Positions 43,869-52,074 of a DNA stretch of 64,000 bases are shown in pieces. Source of the DNA: Mycobacteroides sp. LB1. Its GTDB lineage: Bacteria > Actinomycetota > Actinomycetes > Mycobacteriales > Mycobacteriaceae. Numbering within the stretch: position 1 is the stretch's first letter; each line of letters opens with the position of its first letter. The stretch lies in assembly GCF_013449725.1 (NCBI RefSeq), contig NZ_JACCFF010000005.1, positions 186,001-250,000 on the forward strand, read 5' to 3'. The translations under genes and the position numbers were made by a program. The notes under the pieces are model-generated. The model was not told where the DNA came from. It made no database searches and worked only from the letters and a program-made list of their open reading frames with translations.

Positions 43869-44513
43869 ATGTCACCCTACTCAGATTGGTTGCACCGGGG
43901 CGACCGTCACACCATGGCCGCCAATCGCATCGTGTCGGTGGCGGCCAAGCAGATTGCGCGTCACGGGTTGGACCGGCTGGACCTCGATTCGGTGGCCCGC
44001 GAGGTGGGATGCTCCCGCGCGACGGTCTATCGGCATGTCGGGGGCAAGGGGGCGATTGTCGACGCCGTGCTGGCGCGGAACATCGCGAGTGTCACCGCCG
44101 ACATCCAGCGCGCAGTCGAGTCGGCGGATGCACGGCGGCGTGCGGTCACCGCTATCACTGCTTCGCTGGCCGCCATCCGCAACGATCCGGTCGTCAATGC
44201 GATGGTGGCGACGATGTCCCCGGCTTCTCTCGGGTCCTACCTCACACCGTCCTCGCAGATCCCGCGTTCGGCCTCAGCGTTCACCGGTCTGCTTGACGAG
44301 ATCGCCGGACAATGGATTTCACGCGTTGTGATGGCGTTCTTGTTCTGGCCCGCGACGGACCCAGCCGTGGAAGCGGAGATGATCGAGCGCTTTGTCTATC
44401 CGGTCCTGAAGGACGCCACCGCAGCGCGCGTCTCCGTCTCGGCGACGAGCGAATCCACGATCTCACCTGAGCGCACGGCGACGTTGGACAGCAGCGACGA
44501 CGACAGTCCGTGA
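43869..44513 (+). CDS. TetR-family regulator, probably of the divergent P450
   Basis: A 214-residue TetR protein. The helix-turn-helix covers about 19-60, with DLDSVAREVGCSRATVYRHVGGKGAIVDAVL. The C-terminal domain ends near VYPVLKDATA (about 176-185); the last 30 residues are Ser/Thr/Asp-rich and look like read-through beyond the fold. This tail overlaps the end of the convergent N-monooxygenase gene by 118 bases, an unusually long antisense overlap. The probable target is the inverted repeat at 43819-43847. Confidence 0.87.
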   Translation: MSPYSDWLHRGDRHTMAANRIVSVAAKQIARHGLDRLDLDSVAREVGCSRATVYRHVGGKGAIVDAVLARNIASVTADIQRAVESADARRRAVTAITASLAAIRNDPVVNAMVATMSPASLGSYLTPSSQIPRSASAFTGLLDEIAGQWISRVVMAFLFWPATDPAVEAEMIERFVYPVLKDATAARVSVSATSESTISPERTATLDSSDDDSP

Positions 44514-45688
44514 CTGTGTTCAACCGACCCGTTGAGGTAGATGTCACCCGGGGCGTCCGCCTGCGGTCGTAGCCGGTAATCGCGTTCCACGACCGGCAAC
44601 CCGTTCTCGTCGAACTCATAGTGCGATGCCAGTGCGCCCAGGAACGCCCGCACGTCCAACGGCCGATATCCCGTGGCGTACACCACCAAATCGCAGTCGA
44701 GCAGCTCGGTCGTCGATGTCGGCAGATGTGTCACAGCCAGGCGCACCCGTTCCGAAGCCTCATCCACGGCAGCGATCTTCGAGGCGTTGTGCATCCACAG
44801 TCGTCGCTGTCCGCTGACCCGTTCCCGGTACTCGCGGTCGTAGAGATCGGCGATCAGCGGGGAATCAACCGCCGCGTAATTGGTGTCGCGGTGATACGCG
44901 ATCAGCTGCTGGCGAACCTCGACGGGCGCCGCGTAGAAGTCCTCCACCGCCGCTGGGTCAAAAACGCGGTTGGCGTAAGGACTGTCATCGGCGGGGCTGT
45001 AGCCGTACCGCGCGAAAATGGCATGCACCTGGGCATCGGGATACCGACTGTGCAGATACGCCACCGCCTCTGCGGCACTCTGCCCGGCACCGACCACCGC
45101 AACCCGCGCCGGTGGAGCGTCCAACGCATCGAGCCGGTTCAGCAGCTCACTGCTATGCCATTGCCGCGCAGTGGGATTGATTCCCGAGGGCATGGCCGCG
45201 AATGTTCCGCAACCAAGAACGAGGGCCCGCGTGTGCATCACACGATCGGGCGACGACCCCGATGTGCCATGCAGCCGCACCTCGAATCCTTCTGGGGCCG
45301 CCTCAATCCCGACCATCCGCGAGGAATAGCTGACATCCGCCCCGAGCGCCTGCTGCGCCCAATCCAAGTAATCGTGGAACTCCTCCCGAGTCGGAAAGAA
45401 GGTCTGCGAATTGATGAAATCCGGCAGCCGTCCACGTTCGGTCAGGTAGTTGACAAAGGTGTAGTGACTCTTCGGGTTTCGCAGCGTCACGAGATCCTTC
45501 AGAAAGGACACCTGCATGCGTGCCCCGGGAATGAGCATCCCGCGATGCCACCCGAATTCGGGCTGAGCATCGACGAATCGCGCCGACAGCCGGTGCGGGT
45601 GCTCGGCGAGCGCTATCCCGAGCGCAAGATTCGATGGCCCGAAACCGACGCCGAGCACATCGTGACAAGCATGGCTATCCGAGGGCAA
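44396..45688 (-). CDS. L-ornithine/L-lysine N-hydroxylase (SidA/PvdA/IucD family)
   Basis: A 430-residue flavin monooxygenase that hydroxylates the side-chain amine of ornithine or lysine, the first step to a hydroxamate. From TTG 45688 (GGAG eight bases upstream) it overlaps the acyltransferase gene by 14 bases; GTG 45658 is an alternative. FAD motif GVGFGPSN is at 13-20, MQVSFLKDLVTLRNP (58-72) keeps the Gln and Lys of substrate binding, VVGAGQSAAE (198-207) binds NADPH, and HRDTNYAAVD and YATGYRP follow. It is not the divergent MbtG type. The next gene upstream is an OlsB-like N-acyltransferase. Confidence 0.88.
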   Translation of the reverse strand: MPSDSHACHDVLGVGFGPSNLALGIALAEHPHRLSARFVDAQPEFGWHRGMLIPGARMQVSFLKDLVTLRNPKSHYTFVNYLTERGRLPDFINSQTFFPTREEFHDYLDWAQQALGADVSYSSRMVGIEAAPEGFEVRLHGTSGSSPDRVMHTRALVLGCGTFAAMPSGINPTARQWHSSELLNRLDALDAPPARVAVVGAGQSAAEAVAYLHSRYPDAQVHAIFARYGYSPADDSPYANRVFDPAAVEDFYAAPVEVRQQLIAYHRDTNYAAVDSPLIADLYDREYRERVSGQRRLWMHNASKIAAVDEASERVRLAVTHLPTSTTELLDCDLVVYATGYRPLDVRAFLGALASHYEFDENGLPVVERDYRLRPQADAPGDIYLNGSVEHSHGLSSSLLSNVAVRSGEIVDSLVAETETRAAVASFRTG

Positions 45689-46511
45689 GGGACCGCTCCA
45701 GACGCTCCAGATAGCGTTGCCGTGTCGTGTCCTTGGTGACCAGCACCAAGAAGTCCGCCATATCGAACTCCGGGTCATAGGAGGGCGGTCCGCAGATACG
45801 TCCGCCGATGCGCAGGCATCCGTGGAGCAGCGGTGGAATCTTCGCTTTTTCCTGCGGCGGTATGTTCTCCAACGGCACGCCGTCGACCACAACAGGCTGG
45901 CGCGGTATGACTCGATACTCGTCGGGGGCGGCGAATCGCTGCGCGAAATCATGCACCGAGCGCACCAACGATCCGCGCGGCCCGCCGTCCTCCATCCGGA
46001 CAGACAAACAGCCGATCGCGTACTGGTGCTCGGTCATCTGCTGATACCGGAAGATTCCGGCCCACAAGATGCCCATGACGGCGCCATTGCGATGATCGGG
46101 TGCCACGGTAACTCGGCCAATCTCAACCAGTTTGGGCCGCAGCGGGTCAAGCGCCGACGCATCGAACATCGAGTCGGTAAACGTCTCCCCCGCGGCCTGG
46201 TATCCCTCGGGCGGGAGTAGCCGACAACAGCCGATAATCCGTCCGGTGTCTTCATCACGCGCCAGCAGGTGATCGCAGTAAGGATCCAGCTTGTCCACAT
46301 CGATCATCTCGCCCGTGATCGGCCCGCGAACGGCGTTCGGAAGTGGTGCGCCCATTTCGTCGGCGAAGGCCTGATACCGAAGTCGTTGTGCGGCTTCCAC
46401 TTCAGCCGGGTCGGATGACAACACGATGCTGTAACGCGGCCGCGGGTTCGCGTCCGTCCCCCGATCGGAACCGACACCGGGCGCCGCGATGAAAATCGCC
46501 GCGCTCTCCAT
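45675..46511 (-). CDS. OlsB-like GNAT N-acyltransferase
   Basis: A 278-residue acyltransferase of the Acetyltransf_5/OlsB type, which joins a fatty acyl group to an amino acid amine (ornithine in lyso-ornithine lipid synthesis). Family signatures are LRYQAFADEMGA (about 43-54), PYCDHLLARDEDTGRIIGCCRLLPPEGY and VEIGRVTVAPDHRN...LWAGIFRYQ. The GNAT core covers about 30-190; the rest holds a Pro-rich arm. The gene overlaps the N-hydroxylase, so the two proteins are made together. The combination suggests an N-hydroxylated, acylated amino acid or lipid. A closer known relative in M. tuberculosis, by memory, is Rv3027c, which is not paired with a hydroxylase. Confidence 0.8.
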   Translation of the reverse strand: MESAAIFIAAPGVGSDRGTDANPRPRYSIVLSSDPAEVEAAQRLRYQAFADEMGAPLPNAVRGPITGEMIDVDKLDPYCDHLLARDEDTGRIIGCCRLLPPEGYQAAGETFTDSMFDASALDPLRPKLVEIGRVTVAPDHRNGAVMGILWAGIFRYQQMTEHQYAIGCLSVRMEDGGPRGSLVRSVHDFAQRFAAPDEYRVIPRQPVVVDGVPLENIPPQEKAKIPPLLHGCLRIGGRICGPPSYDPEFDMADFLVLVTKDTTRQRYLERLERSLALG

Positions 46512-46601
46512 GATCGAAAGCTACTCCCTCTGTCTACGGGTTACGACCGCAATGCACAAATACCCGTGGGCATCCGTGCAGGCAGGGCCGATCACCGATG
46601 G

Positions 46602-47999
46602 CTAGATAGCTAGCGACTCTCCGGTGACCGGTTCACGCGAGCGCCTCATCGTAGCCACACCGAGCAGAATCAGCGAAACGAGCGCGGCACAGGCCGCCGC
46701 AAGTGCCCCCAACGTCAGCACGCTGTTGATGCCCGCAGCACCGGCAGCCCGCACGTCAGGCCCAGCATCCGACGCGGCGTGGCCGAAGGCGACCCCGAGC
46801 CCTGCCACCCCCAGCAGAATGCCGATCTGGCGCCCCGTGCTCACCGATCCGGTCGCCATTCCGGCATCTGACAACGGCACAAACCGCAGTGCGGCATCGG
46901 ATGTCACGGCCGAGAGCGCGCCAAGCCCCAACCCCGCCAGCGCCGAGCCCGGAATGAAGTGAGTCCAATCGGTACCGGCGTCCGCACCGGCGGCGGCCCA
47001 CAACCCGACCGCCACCAGCGCAACTCCGCCGGGAATGGTCGCCACCGTCGGCAACCGCTTGCCCACCAGAATCCCCAGCGGGGCACCCAGCACGGTGGCG
47101 AGCGTCAGCGGCCCAGCACGCAGTCCGGTCTCAAATGCGTTGTAACCCAGGGTATTCATGAAGTGCAATGCCAGGTAGTTGGTGGCCGCGATGAGCGTGC
47201 CGGAGGCCGCGGCCGCGGCAACCCACACCCCCGCGAATCCGGGTGAGAAGACCAACCGCAGGCTCAGCATGGGCGCCGTGACACGGCCTTCCCACCAAAG
47301 GAACAGTGCGAGGGCCGCAACAGCACAGACCGCCAGAGCCGCGGAGACTTGAGTTCCGATCCCTCCCTCGTGCAGGGAGATCACCGCGAAGACGCCGGTG
47401 ATCAGCCCCGAGGTGAGCAGGATCGTGCCCGTCCAGTCGACCGGCCGGGTCTCATCGGCGCGGGTCTCCGGCAGGTGCCGGGCCGCGATCACCAACGCGA
47501 CCACACCCACCGGAATATTGACCAGGAATATGGACTGCCAGCCGTAATGGGTCACCAACAGTCCGCCCAGTAGCGGGCCTGCGGCACTGCCCGCCCCCAT
47601 CACCGCACCGTAGATCGCGATGGCACCGCCGCGGCGTTCGCCGGGATAGGCGGCCGCGATGATCGGCAGGGAGACCGCCAGCAGGATCGCGCCACCGACG
47701 CCTTGCACGGCACGCACGCCGATCAACATCTCGGCACTATTGGAAAGCGCGCAGCCCAGTGAGGCGCAGGTGAACACCACCATGCCGGTCATATAGAGCC
47801 GGCGGCGGCCCAGCCGATCACCGAGAGTTGCGGCGGTGAGCAGCAGCCCCGCCATCGGCAGCGCGTAAGCGTCGATGACCCATTGCAGATCGGAGAGATC
47901 GGCCCCTAACGACGACTGCAGGTCGGCGAGCGCGCTCGACACGATGGTCATGTCGAGCAGCAGCATGAACACCGCCAGACAGACGGCGAGCAGGACCAT
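46602..47999 (-). CDS. MFS transporter, DHA2 family (14 TMS)
   Basis: A 465-residue drug/proton antiporter-type permease. The N-terminal LDMTIVSSAL (about 15-24) and GDRLGRRRLYMTG (motif A, 60-72), and GAIYGAVMGAGSAAGPLLGG (motif C) identify DHA2. Fourteen hydrophobic segments fit. Its ATG is immediately next to the stop of the RDD gene, so the two are cotranscribed. Substrate unknown; export of the N-hydroxylated product made downstream is a tempting inference because all four genes run on the minus strand. Confidence 0.88.
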   Translation of the reverse strand: MVLLAVCLAVFMLLLDMTIVSSALADLQSSLGADLSDLQWVIDAYALPMAGLLLTAATLGDRLGRRRLYMTGMVVFTCASLGCALSNSAEMLIGVRAVQGVGGAILLAVSLPIIAAAYPGERRGGAIAIYGAVMGAGSAAGPLLGGLLVTHYGWQSIFLVNIPVGVVALVIAARHLPETRADETRPVDWTGTILLTSGLITGVFAVISLHEGGIGTQVSAALAVCAVAALALFLWWEGRVTAPMLSLRLVFSPGFAGVWVAAAAASGTLIAATNYLALHFMNTLGYNAFETGLRAGPLTLATVLGAPLGILVGKRLPTVATIPGGVALVAVGLWAAAGADAGTDWTHFIPGSALAGLGLGALSAVTSDAALRFVPLSDAGMATGSVSTGRQIGILLGVAGLGVAFGHAASDAGPDVRAAGAAGINSVLTLGALAAACAALVSLILLGVATMRRSREPVTGESLAI

Positions 48000-48464
48000 C
48001 TAGCGGCTACGAACCACGACGGTGCGCGTCACCCGGTCGTGCAGACCACGGCCGTCCACATCGGTGATGAGCGGCGGGACGATTAGGGTGATCAACAGGT
48101 TTCTGACAAATGCACGCCCGATACCCACCGAGTCGGTGCCGTCGGCCGGGGCCACCTGCAGGCCCGCCATGTACTGGCCGGGCGTGAACCGCCACAGTCG
48201 CACCGCGACCACCCCGATGACGAACCAGACGATCCACTGCACCGATTGCAGCATCGTCGACAACAGATCGCCCCGCTCGATCAGCAACGCCAGCCCCGCC
48301 GCGATAAGCCAGTCCACCAGCAGCGCGACCAGCCGCCGCGACATCGGTGCGGCCGATCCCGGACCCGTCTCGGGCAGGCCGAGCTGGTCTCCCGGATACC
48401 GAGAGTTGCCCGCTCCCTCTACCGACCCCAGCCCCGACATCCATGAACCCAGGTCCCGTGCCAT
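48000..48464 (-). CDS. RDD-family membrane protein
   Basis: A 154-residue RDD protein with SRRLVALLVDWLIAAGLALL (about 42-61), a second helix (about 73-92) with the Arg-rich RLWRFTPGQYMAGLQV loop, and RAFVRNLLITLIVPPLITD. ATG 48464 is preferred to GTG 48470 because homologues begin MARDLGSW. It stands upstream of the MFS gene and divergent from glnA1. A similar protein (Rv2219A) occupies this place in M. tuberculosis, so this gene is old, whereas those at 42.5-48.0 kb are inserted. Confidence 0.85.
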   Translation of the reverse strand: MARDLGSWMSGLGSVEGAGNSRYPGDQLGLPETGPGSAAPMSRRLVALLVDWLIAAGLALLIERGDLLSTMLQSVQWIVWFVIGVVAVRLWRFTPGQYMAGLQVAPADGTDSVGIGRAFVRNLLITLIVPPLITDVDGRGLHDRVTRTVVVRSR

Positions 48465-48501
48465 GCTCACAGCGTAAAGGCCAGCCCACAGATGGTTACG
48501 C

Positions 48502-48539
48502 GTAACATCCGCGCAACATATGGTTGACCCGCGGGCAAC
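48502..48539. promoter_or_regulatory. GlnR-type binding box upstream of glnA1
   Basis: GTAAC-N6-GCAAC-N6-TTGAC-N6-GCAAC is read at 48502, 48513, 48524 and 48535: two consecutive a-site/b-site pairs with perfect six-base spacing, as known for the actinobacterial nitrogen regulator GlnR. It ends 66 bases before ATG 48606. Confidence 0.8.
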
Positions 48540-48605
48540 ACCCGCTTCATAGGTTCAGTCGCGCGGTCATCGAATCAGGGATAACAGGGATTAACGAGGA
48601 GAAGC

Positions 48606-50042
48606 ATGGCGTTCAGTAGCCCCGACGAGGTATTCAAGTTCATCGCCGACGAGAAGGTCGAGTACGTCGACGTCAGGTTCTGTGACCTGCCGGGCGTCGT
48701 GCAGCACTTCTCCATCCCCGCATCTGCATTCGATGCCAGCGTCTTCGAAGACGGTCTCGGCTTCGACGGGTCGTCGGTGCGCGGTTTCCAGTCGATCCAC
48801 GAGTCGGACATGCTGCTGCTGCCCGACATCTCGACTGCCAAGCTCGACCCGTTCCGTGCCGCCAAGACGCTGAACGTCAACTTCTTCGTGCACGACCCGT
48901 TCACCCGTGAGGCCTACTCGCGCGATCCGCGCAATGTGGCCCGCAAGGCCGAGCAGTACCTGACCAGCACCGGTATCGCCGACACCTGTTACTTCGGCGC
49001 CGAGGCCGAGTTCTACATCTTCGACTCGGTCAGCTTCGACTCGAAGATCAACGGCACCTTCTACGAGATCGACTCCGAGTCTGGCTGGTGGAACACCGGC
49101 GAGCCCTACGAGGAGGATGGCAGCCCGAACCGCGGCTACAAGGTGCGCCCCAAGGGCGGCTACTTCCCCGTCGCCCCGTACGACCACTATGTGGACCTGC
49201 GCGACGAGATGACCACCAACCTGATCAACTCCGGTTTCACCCTGGAGCGCGGTCACCACGAGGTCGGTACCGGCGGACAGGCCGAGATCAACTACAAGTT
49301 CGACACGCTGCTGGCCGCAGCCGACGATGTGCTGCTTTTCAAGTACATCATCAAGAACACCGCGTGGGCCAACGGCAAGACCGTCACCTTCATGCCCAAG
49401 CCGCTCTTCGGTGACAACGGGTCCGGCATGCACGCCCACATGTCCCTGTGGAAGGACGGCAAGCCGCTGTTCCACGACGAGTCCGGATACGCCGGCCTCT
49501 CGGACCTAGCTCGCCATTACATCGGCGGCATCCTGCACCACGCCCCGTCGTTGCTGGCGTTCACCAACCCGACGGTGAACTCCTACAAGCGGCTGGTGCC
49601 GGGCTATGAGGCCCCGATCAACCTGGTGTACAGCCAGCGCAACCGGTCGGCCTGCGTGCGCATCCCGATCACGGGCAACAACCCGAAGGCCAAGCGCCTC
49701 GAGTTCCGCTGCCCGGACAGCTCGGGTAACCCGTACCTGGCATTCGCGGCCATGCTGATGGCCGGTATCGACGGCATCAAGAACAAGATCGAGCCGTTGG
49801 CGCCCGTCGACAAGGACCTGTACGAGTTGCCCCCGGAGGAGGCGGCCAACATTCCGCAGGCGCCGACCAACCTGGGCACCGTGATCGACAACCTCGAGAA
49901 GGATCACGAATACCTCACCGAGGGTGGCGTTTTCACCTCGGATCTGATCGAGACCTGGATCGCGTTCAAGCGGGAGCAGGAGATCGAGCCGATCAACATC
50001 CGGCCTCACCCGTACGAGGTCGCACTGTACTTCGACGTCTAA
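48606..50042 (+). CDS. glnA: Glutamine synthetase type I (GlnA1)
   Basis: A 478-residue, dodecameric GSI-beta enzyme that makes glutamine from glutamate, ammonia and ATP. Its length equals M. tuberculosis GlnA1 and the adenylylation Tyr is at 406 (KDLYELPPEEA). DGSSVRGFQ (residues 56-64), RGHHEVGTGGQAEINYKF and NNPKAKRLEFRCPD are catalytic or nucleotide-binding parts. GAGGAGA precedes ATG 48606. GlnE in this window is the modifying enzyme, and a GlnR-type box lies upstream, so both transcriptional and covalent nitrogen control are visible. Confidence 0.97.
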   Translation: MAFSSPDEVFKFIADEKVEYVDVRFCDLPGVVQHFSIPASAFDASVFEDGLGFDGSSVRGFQSIHESDMLLLPDISTAKLDPFRAAKTLNVNFFVHDPFTREAYSRDPRNVARKAEQYLTSTGIADTCYFGAEAEFYIFDSVSFDSKINGTFYEIDSESGWWNTGEPYEEDGSPNRGYKVRPKGGYFPVAPYDHYVDLRDEMTTNLINSGFTLERGHHEVGTGGQAEINYKFDTLLAAADDVLLFKYIIKNTAWANGKTVTFMPKPLFGDNGSGMHAHMSLWKDGKPLFHDESGYAGLSDLARHYIGGILHHAPSLLAFTNPTVNSYKRLVPGYEAPINLVYSQRNRSACVRIPITGNNPKAKRLEFRCPDSSGNPYLAFAAMLMAGIDGIKNKIEPLAPVDKDLYELPPEEAANIPQAPTNLGTVIDNLEKDHEYLTEGGVFTSDLIETWIAFKREQEIEPINIRPHPYEVALYFDV

Positions 50043-50053
50043 GTCGGTTCTAC

Positions 50054-50089
50054 GACGAGGCCCCCGGGAGAAATCCCGGGGGCCTTGTC
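50054..50089 (+). terminator. Intrinsic terminator after glnA1
   Basis: GACGAGGCCCCCGGGA (50054-50069), loop GAAA, TCCCGGGGGCCTTGTC (50074-50089) form a 16-bp stem with one wobble, followed by atttcc. It isolates glnA1 from the DoxX genes. Confidence 0.9.
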
Positions 50090-50231
50090 ATTTCCGCGTC
50101 TCTTTCACCGAGTGTGAAGCCATGGCGAGATTTCGCCGGAAATTCCGCCACAGCTTCACTTTCGGCGCCGGCGAACGCCCTCGCCGACACATAACAGGAA
50201 TAATGCGGACCGTAGTCCTATTGTTAGGCGT

Positions 50232-50642
50232 ATGGCTCTCGCAGACATCGAAAACAAGCTTGCCGGACTGACACCGGCCGTTCTGTCGGCATTCCGGATC
50301 GTAGTGGGCTTCCTGTTCTTCCTGCATGGCACCTCCCATCTCTTCGGTTGGCCGCTCGCCTCATATCTACAGTCCGTCGGAACCCTGCCCTGGTGGGCAG
50401 GCATCATCGAATTCGTCGGCGGCGCAGCGCTCATCCTCGGATTGGGGACCCGCCTCGCAGCGTTTGTCGCCTCCGGGGCCATGGCTGTCGCCTACTTCAC
50501 GTACCACCAGCCCGAGGGTCTGCTGCCCATCCAGAACAACGGCGAGGCCGCGGCGCTGTACAGCTGGATCTTCCTGCTGTTGGTGTTCACCGGCGGCGGA
50601 TCGCTGTCGGTCGACCGATTCATTACCCGAGCTAAGCGCTAA
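50232..50642 (+). CDS. DoxX-family membrane protein, copy 1
   Basis: A 136-residue DoxX protein with four membrane helices. AFRIVVGFLFFLHGTSHLFGWP (about 18-39), WWAGIIEFVGGAALILGLGTR (about 56-76) and AVAYFTYHQPEGLLPIQNNGEAAALYSWIFLLLVFTGGG are the family pattern. It is about half identical by eye to the next gene, a tandem duplicate 35 bases downstream. DoxX proteins are linked to redox homeostasis (with SodA and SseA in mycobacteria), but role here is unknown. Confidence 0.87.
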   Translation: MALADIENKLAGLTPAVLSAFRIVVGFLFFLHGTSHLFGWPLASYLQSVGTLPWWAGIIEFVGGAALILGLGTRLAAFVASGAMAVAYFTYHQPEGLLPIQNNGEAAALYSWIFLLLVFTGGGSLSVDRFITRAKR

Positions 50643-50677
50643 GTCGTTACGCCAGAATTGGTTTAGCATCCTGTGCC

Positions 50678-51097
50678 ATGGCCTCCTCCAGCACCAACGC
50701 AGTCGCCAAGCTCGACGGCGCCACACCCCTTGTCCTGTCGCTGTTCCGCATCGTCGTCGGTTTCCTATTCGTCTGCCACGGCACGGCCATCCTTTTCCGC
50801 TGGCCAGAGCTGGCGGATATGCCGCCGATCGAGTCATGGTCGCTGGGCTGGTGGGCCGGCACCATCGAGTTCCTCGCCGGTGTCGCAATTCTGTTCGGCG
50901 CAGGCACGCGAATCGCGGCCTTCATCGCATCGGGCACGATGGCGGTGGCCTACTTCACCCAGCACCAGAAGTTGGGGCTGCTGCCCATCGTGAACCAGGG
51001 CGAGTTATCCGCCCTGTACTGCTGGGCCTTCTTCCTCTTGGTGTTCACCGGTGGCGGATCGCTGTCGATAGACGCGGCACTCAAGAAGAAGAGCTAG
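50678..51097 (+). CDS. DoxX-family membrane protein, copy 2
   Basis: A 139-residue paralogue of the preceding gene with the same four-helix layout: LFRIVVGFLFVCHGTAILFRWP, WWAGTIEFLAGVAILFGAGTR, and AVAYFTQHQKLGLLPIVNQGELSALYCWAFFLLVFTGGGS. Each copy keeps the HGT motif in helix 1 and the G-E pair before helix 4. The end is Lys-rich. Its last 17 bases overlap the convergent EEP gene. Confidence 0.87.
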   Translation: MASSSTNAVAKLDGATPLVLSLFRIVVGFLFVCHGTAILFRWPELADMPPIESWSLGWWAGTIEFLAGVAILFGAGTRIAAFIASGTMAVAYFTQHQKLGLLPIVNQGELSALYCWAFFLLVFTGGGSLSIDAALKKKS

Positions 51098-52040
51098 GCA
51101 CCACCACCGTGGCGATGAGCGCCCGGTGGTCCGTGCCATAAATCGCCTCGGTGCGTACCTCTTTGGCCGTCGCGCCACGCGTGAGCACATGGTCGATCCC
51201 GATCAGCCTTGTGTACCAGCGTCCTTCGCGCCAGGTCGGCACCCAGCCGGTTCCTGCCTGATCGACGGCGTCGGCGAATCCGCCGGTGAGGATCTGCCGA
51301 AACGCGAAGTGATCGTACGTGGCGTTAAAGTCACCGCCAACAATGACTTTGACGTCGGGACGAAGTGCTCCTAACTGCCGCCCGATGGTGTCCAGCTCGG
51401 TCAGCCAGCCCGGCGAACTCATATCCTTCTCCGGTGGGCGGGTGTGCACGGCTACCAGCATGACCGGCCCGACTCCGGGCACCTCGGCCTCTGCCCAGAT
51501 CTGCCGGAAGGCGTAGCTCTGATCGTCCTGGTGCACGGGAGTCAACGGATATCTACTCCAGATCCCGGTGCCCGCGGCCTTCGGTTCGGCGATGGTGTAG
51601 GAGTACGGAAGCACCGAATCAATACCCGCAGCAACGAGTTTCGCCCGAGCTTCCGGGGTCAGCTCGTTAACGGTCACCACACCCGCATCGTGTTCGCGAA
51701 TCGTCGCCACCACTGCCCCGGCATCGCCGGCACCGAAGCGCAGGTTGATCTGCAGCACGGTGATGGTTGTTCCCTGCAGATGACTATCGGGCAGGTACAG
51801 CGGTGCGATGGCCAGAACCTGCAGCGCGATCACCACTACCGCCGTCATCACACCCCACCACTGCCGTACCAACAGGAACAGCAACAGCGCCAAGATCATC
51901 AGCACACAGGTAAGTGGCCACGCGGCGGCCAACCCGATCAGCGGCGACCAGCTCGACCGCGCCCAGCGGGACGCGATGGCCAGCACGGCGACGATGCTCA
52001 GCAGCCAACCCAGCGCCCCCACGGCGGTCCGTCCTCGCAC
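51081..52040 (-). CDS. Membrane-anchored endonuclease/exonuclease/phosphatase (EEP) family protein
   Basis: A 319-residue protein: three N-terminal membrane helices (about 8-27, 34-58, 62-82) and an external EEP domain (about 90-315). Metal and catalytic motifs are LQINLRFGAG (Asn), TVNELTPE (Glu), VAVHTRPP, VGGDFNATYDH and GIDHVLTRG...GTDHRALIA (Asp-His). The family includes nucleases and phospho- and sphingolipid-phosphodiesterases; membrane topology puts the catalytic site outside, favouring a lipid or nucleotide substrate. Stands in a small minus-strand island between glnA1 and glnE. Confidence 0.85.
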   Translation of the reverse strand: MRGRTAVGALGWLLSIVAVLAIASRWARSSWSPLIGLAAAWPLTCVLMILALLLFLLVRQWWGVMTAVVVIALQVLAIAPLYLPDSHLQGTTITVLQINLRFGAGDAGAVVATIREHDAGVVTVNELTPEARAKLVAAGIDSVLPYSYTIAEPKAAGTGIWSRYPLTPVHQDDQSYAFRQIWAEAEVPGVGPVMLVAVHTRPPEKDMSSPGWLTELDTIGRQLGALRPDVKVIVGGDFNATYDHFAFRQILTGGFADAVDQAGTGWVPTWREGRWYTRLIGIDHVLTRGATAKEVRTEAIYGTDHRALIATVVVPSSSS

Positions 52041-52074
52041 CTCAGGGACGGTACCTTATGGCACTCTTTTACCC

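Noticed and set aside
44396..45688. Assigning the N-hydroxylase as the mycobactin enzyme MbtG
   Set aside because: Its N terminus (VLGVGFGPSNLALG) and substrate motif are of the classical SidA/PvdA/IucD type, not the divergent MbtG type I remember, and no mbt genes are nearby.
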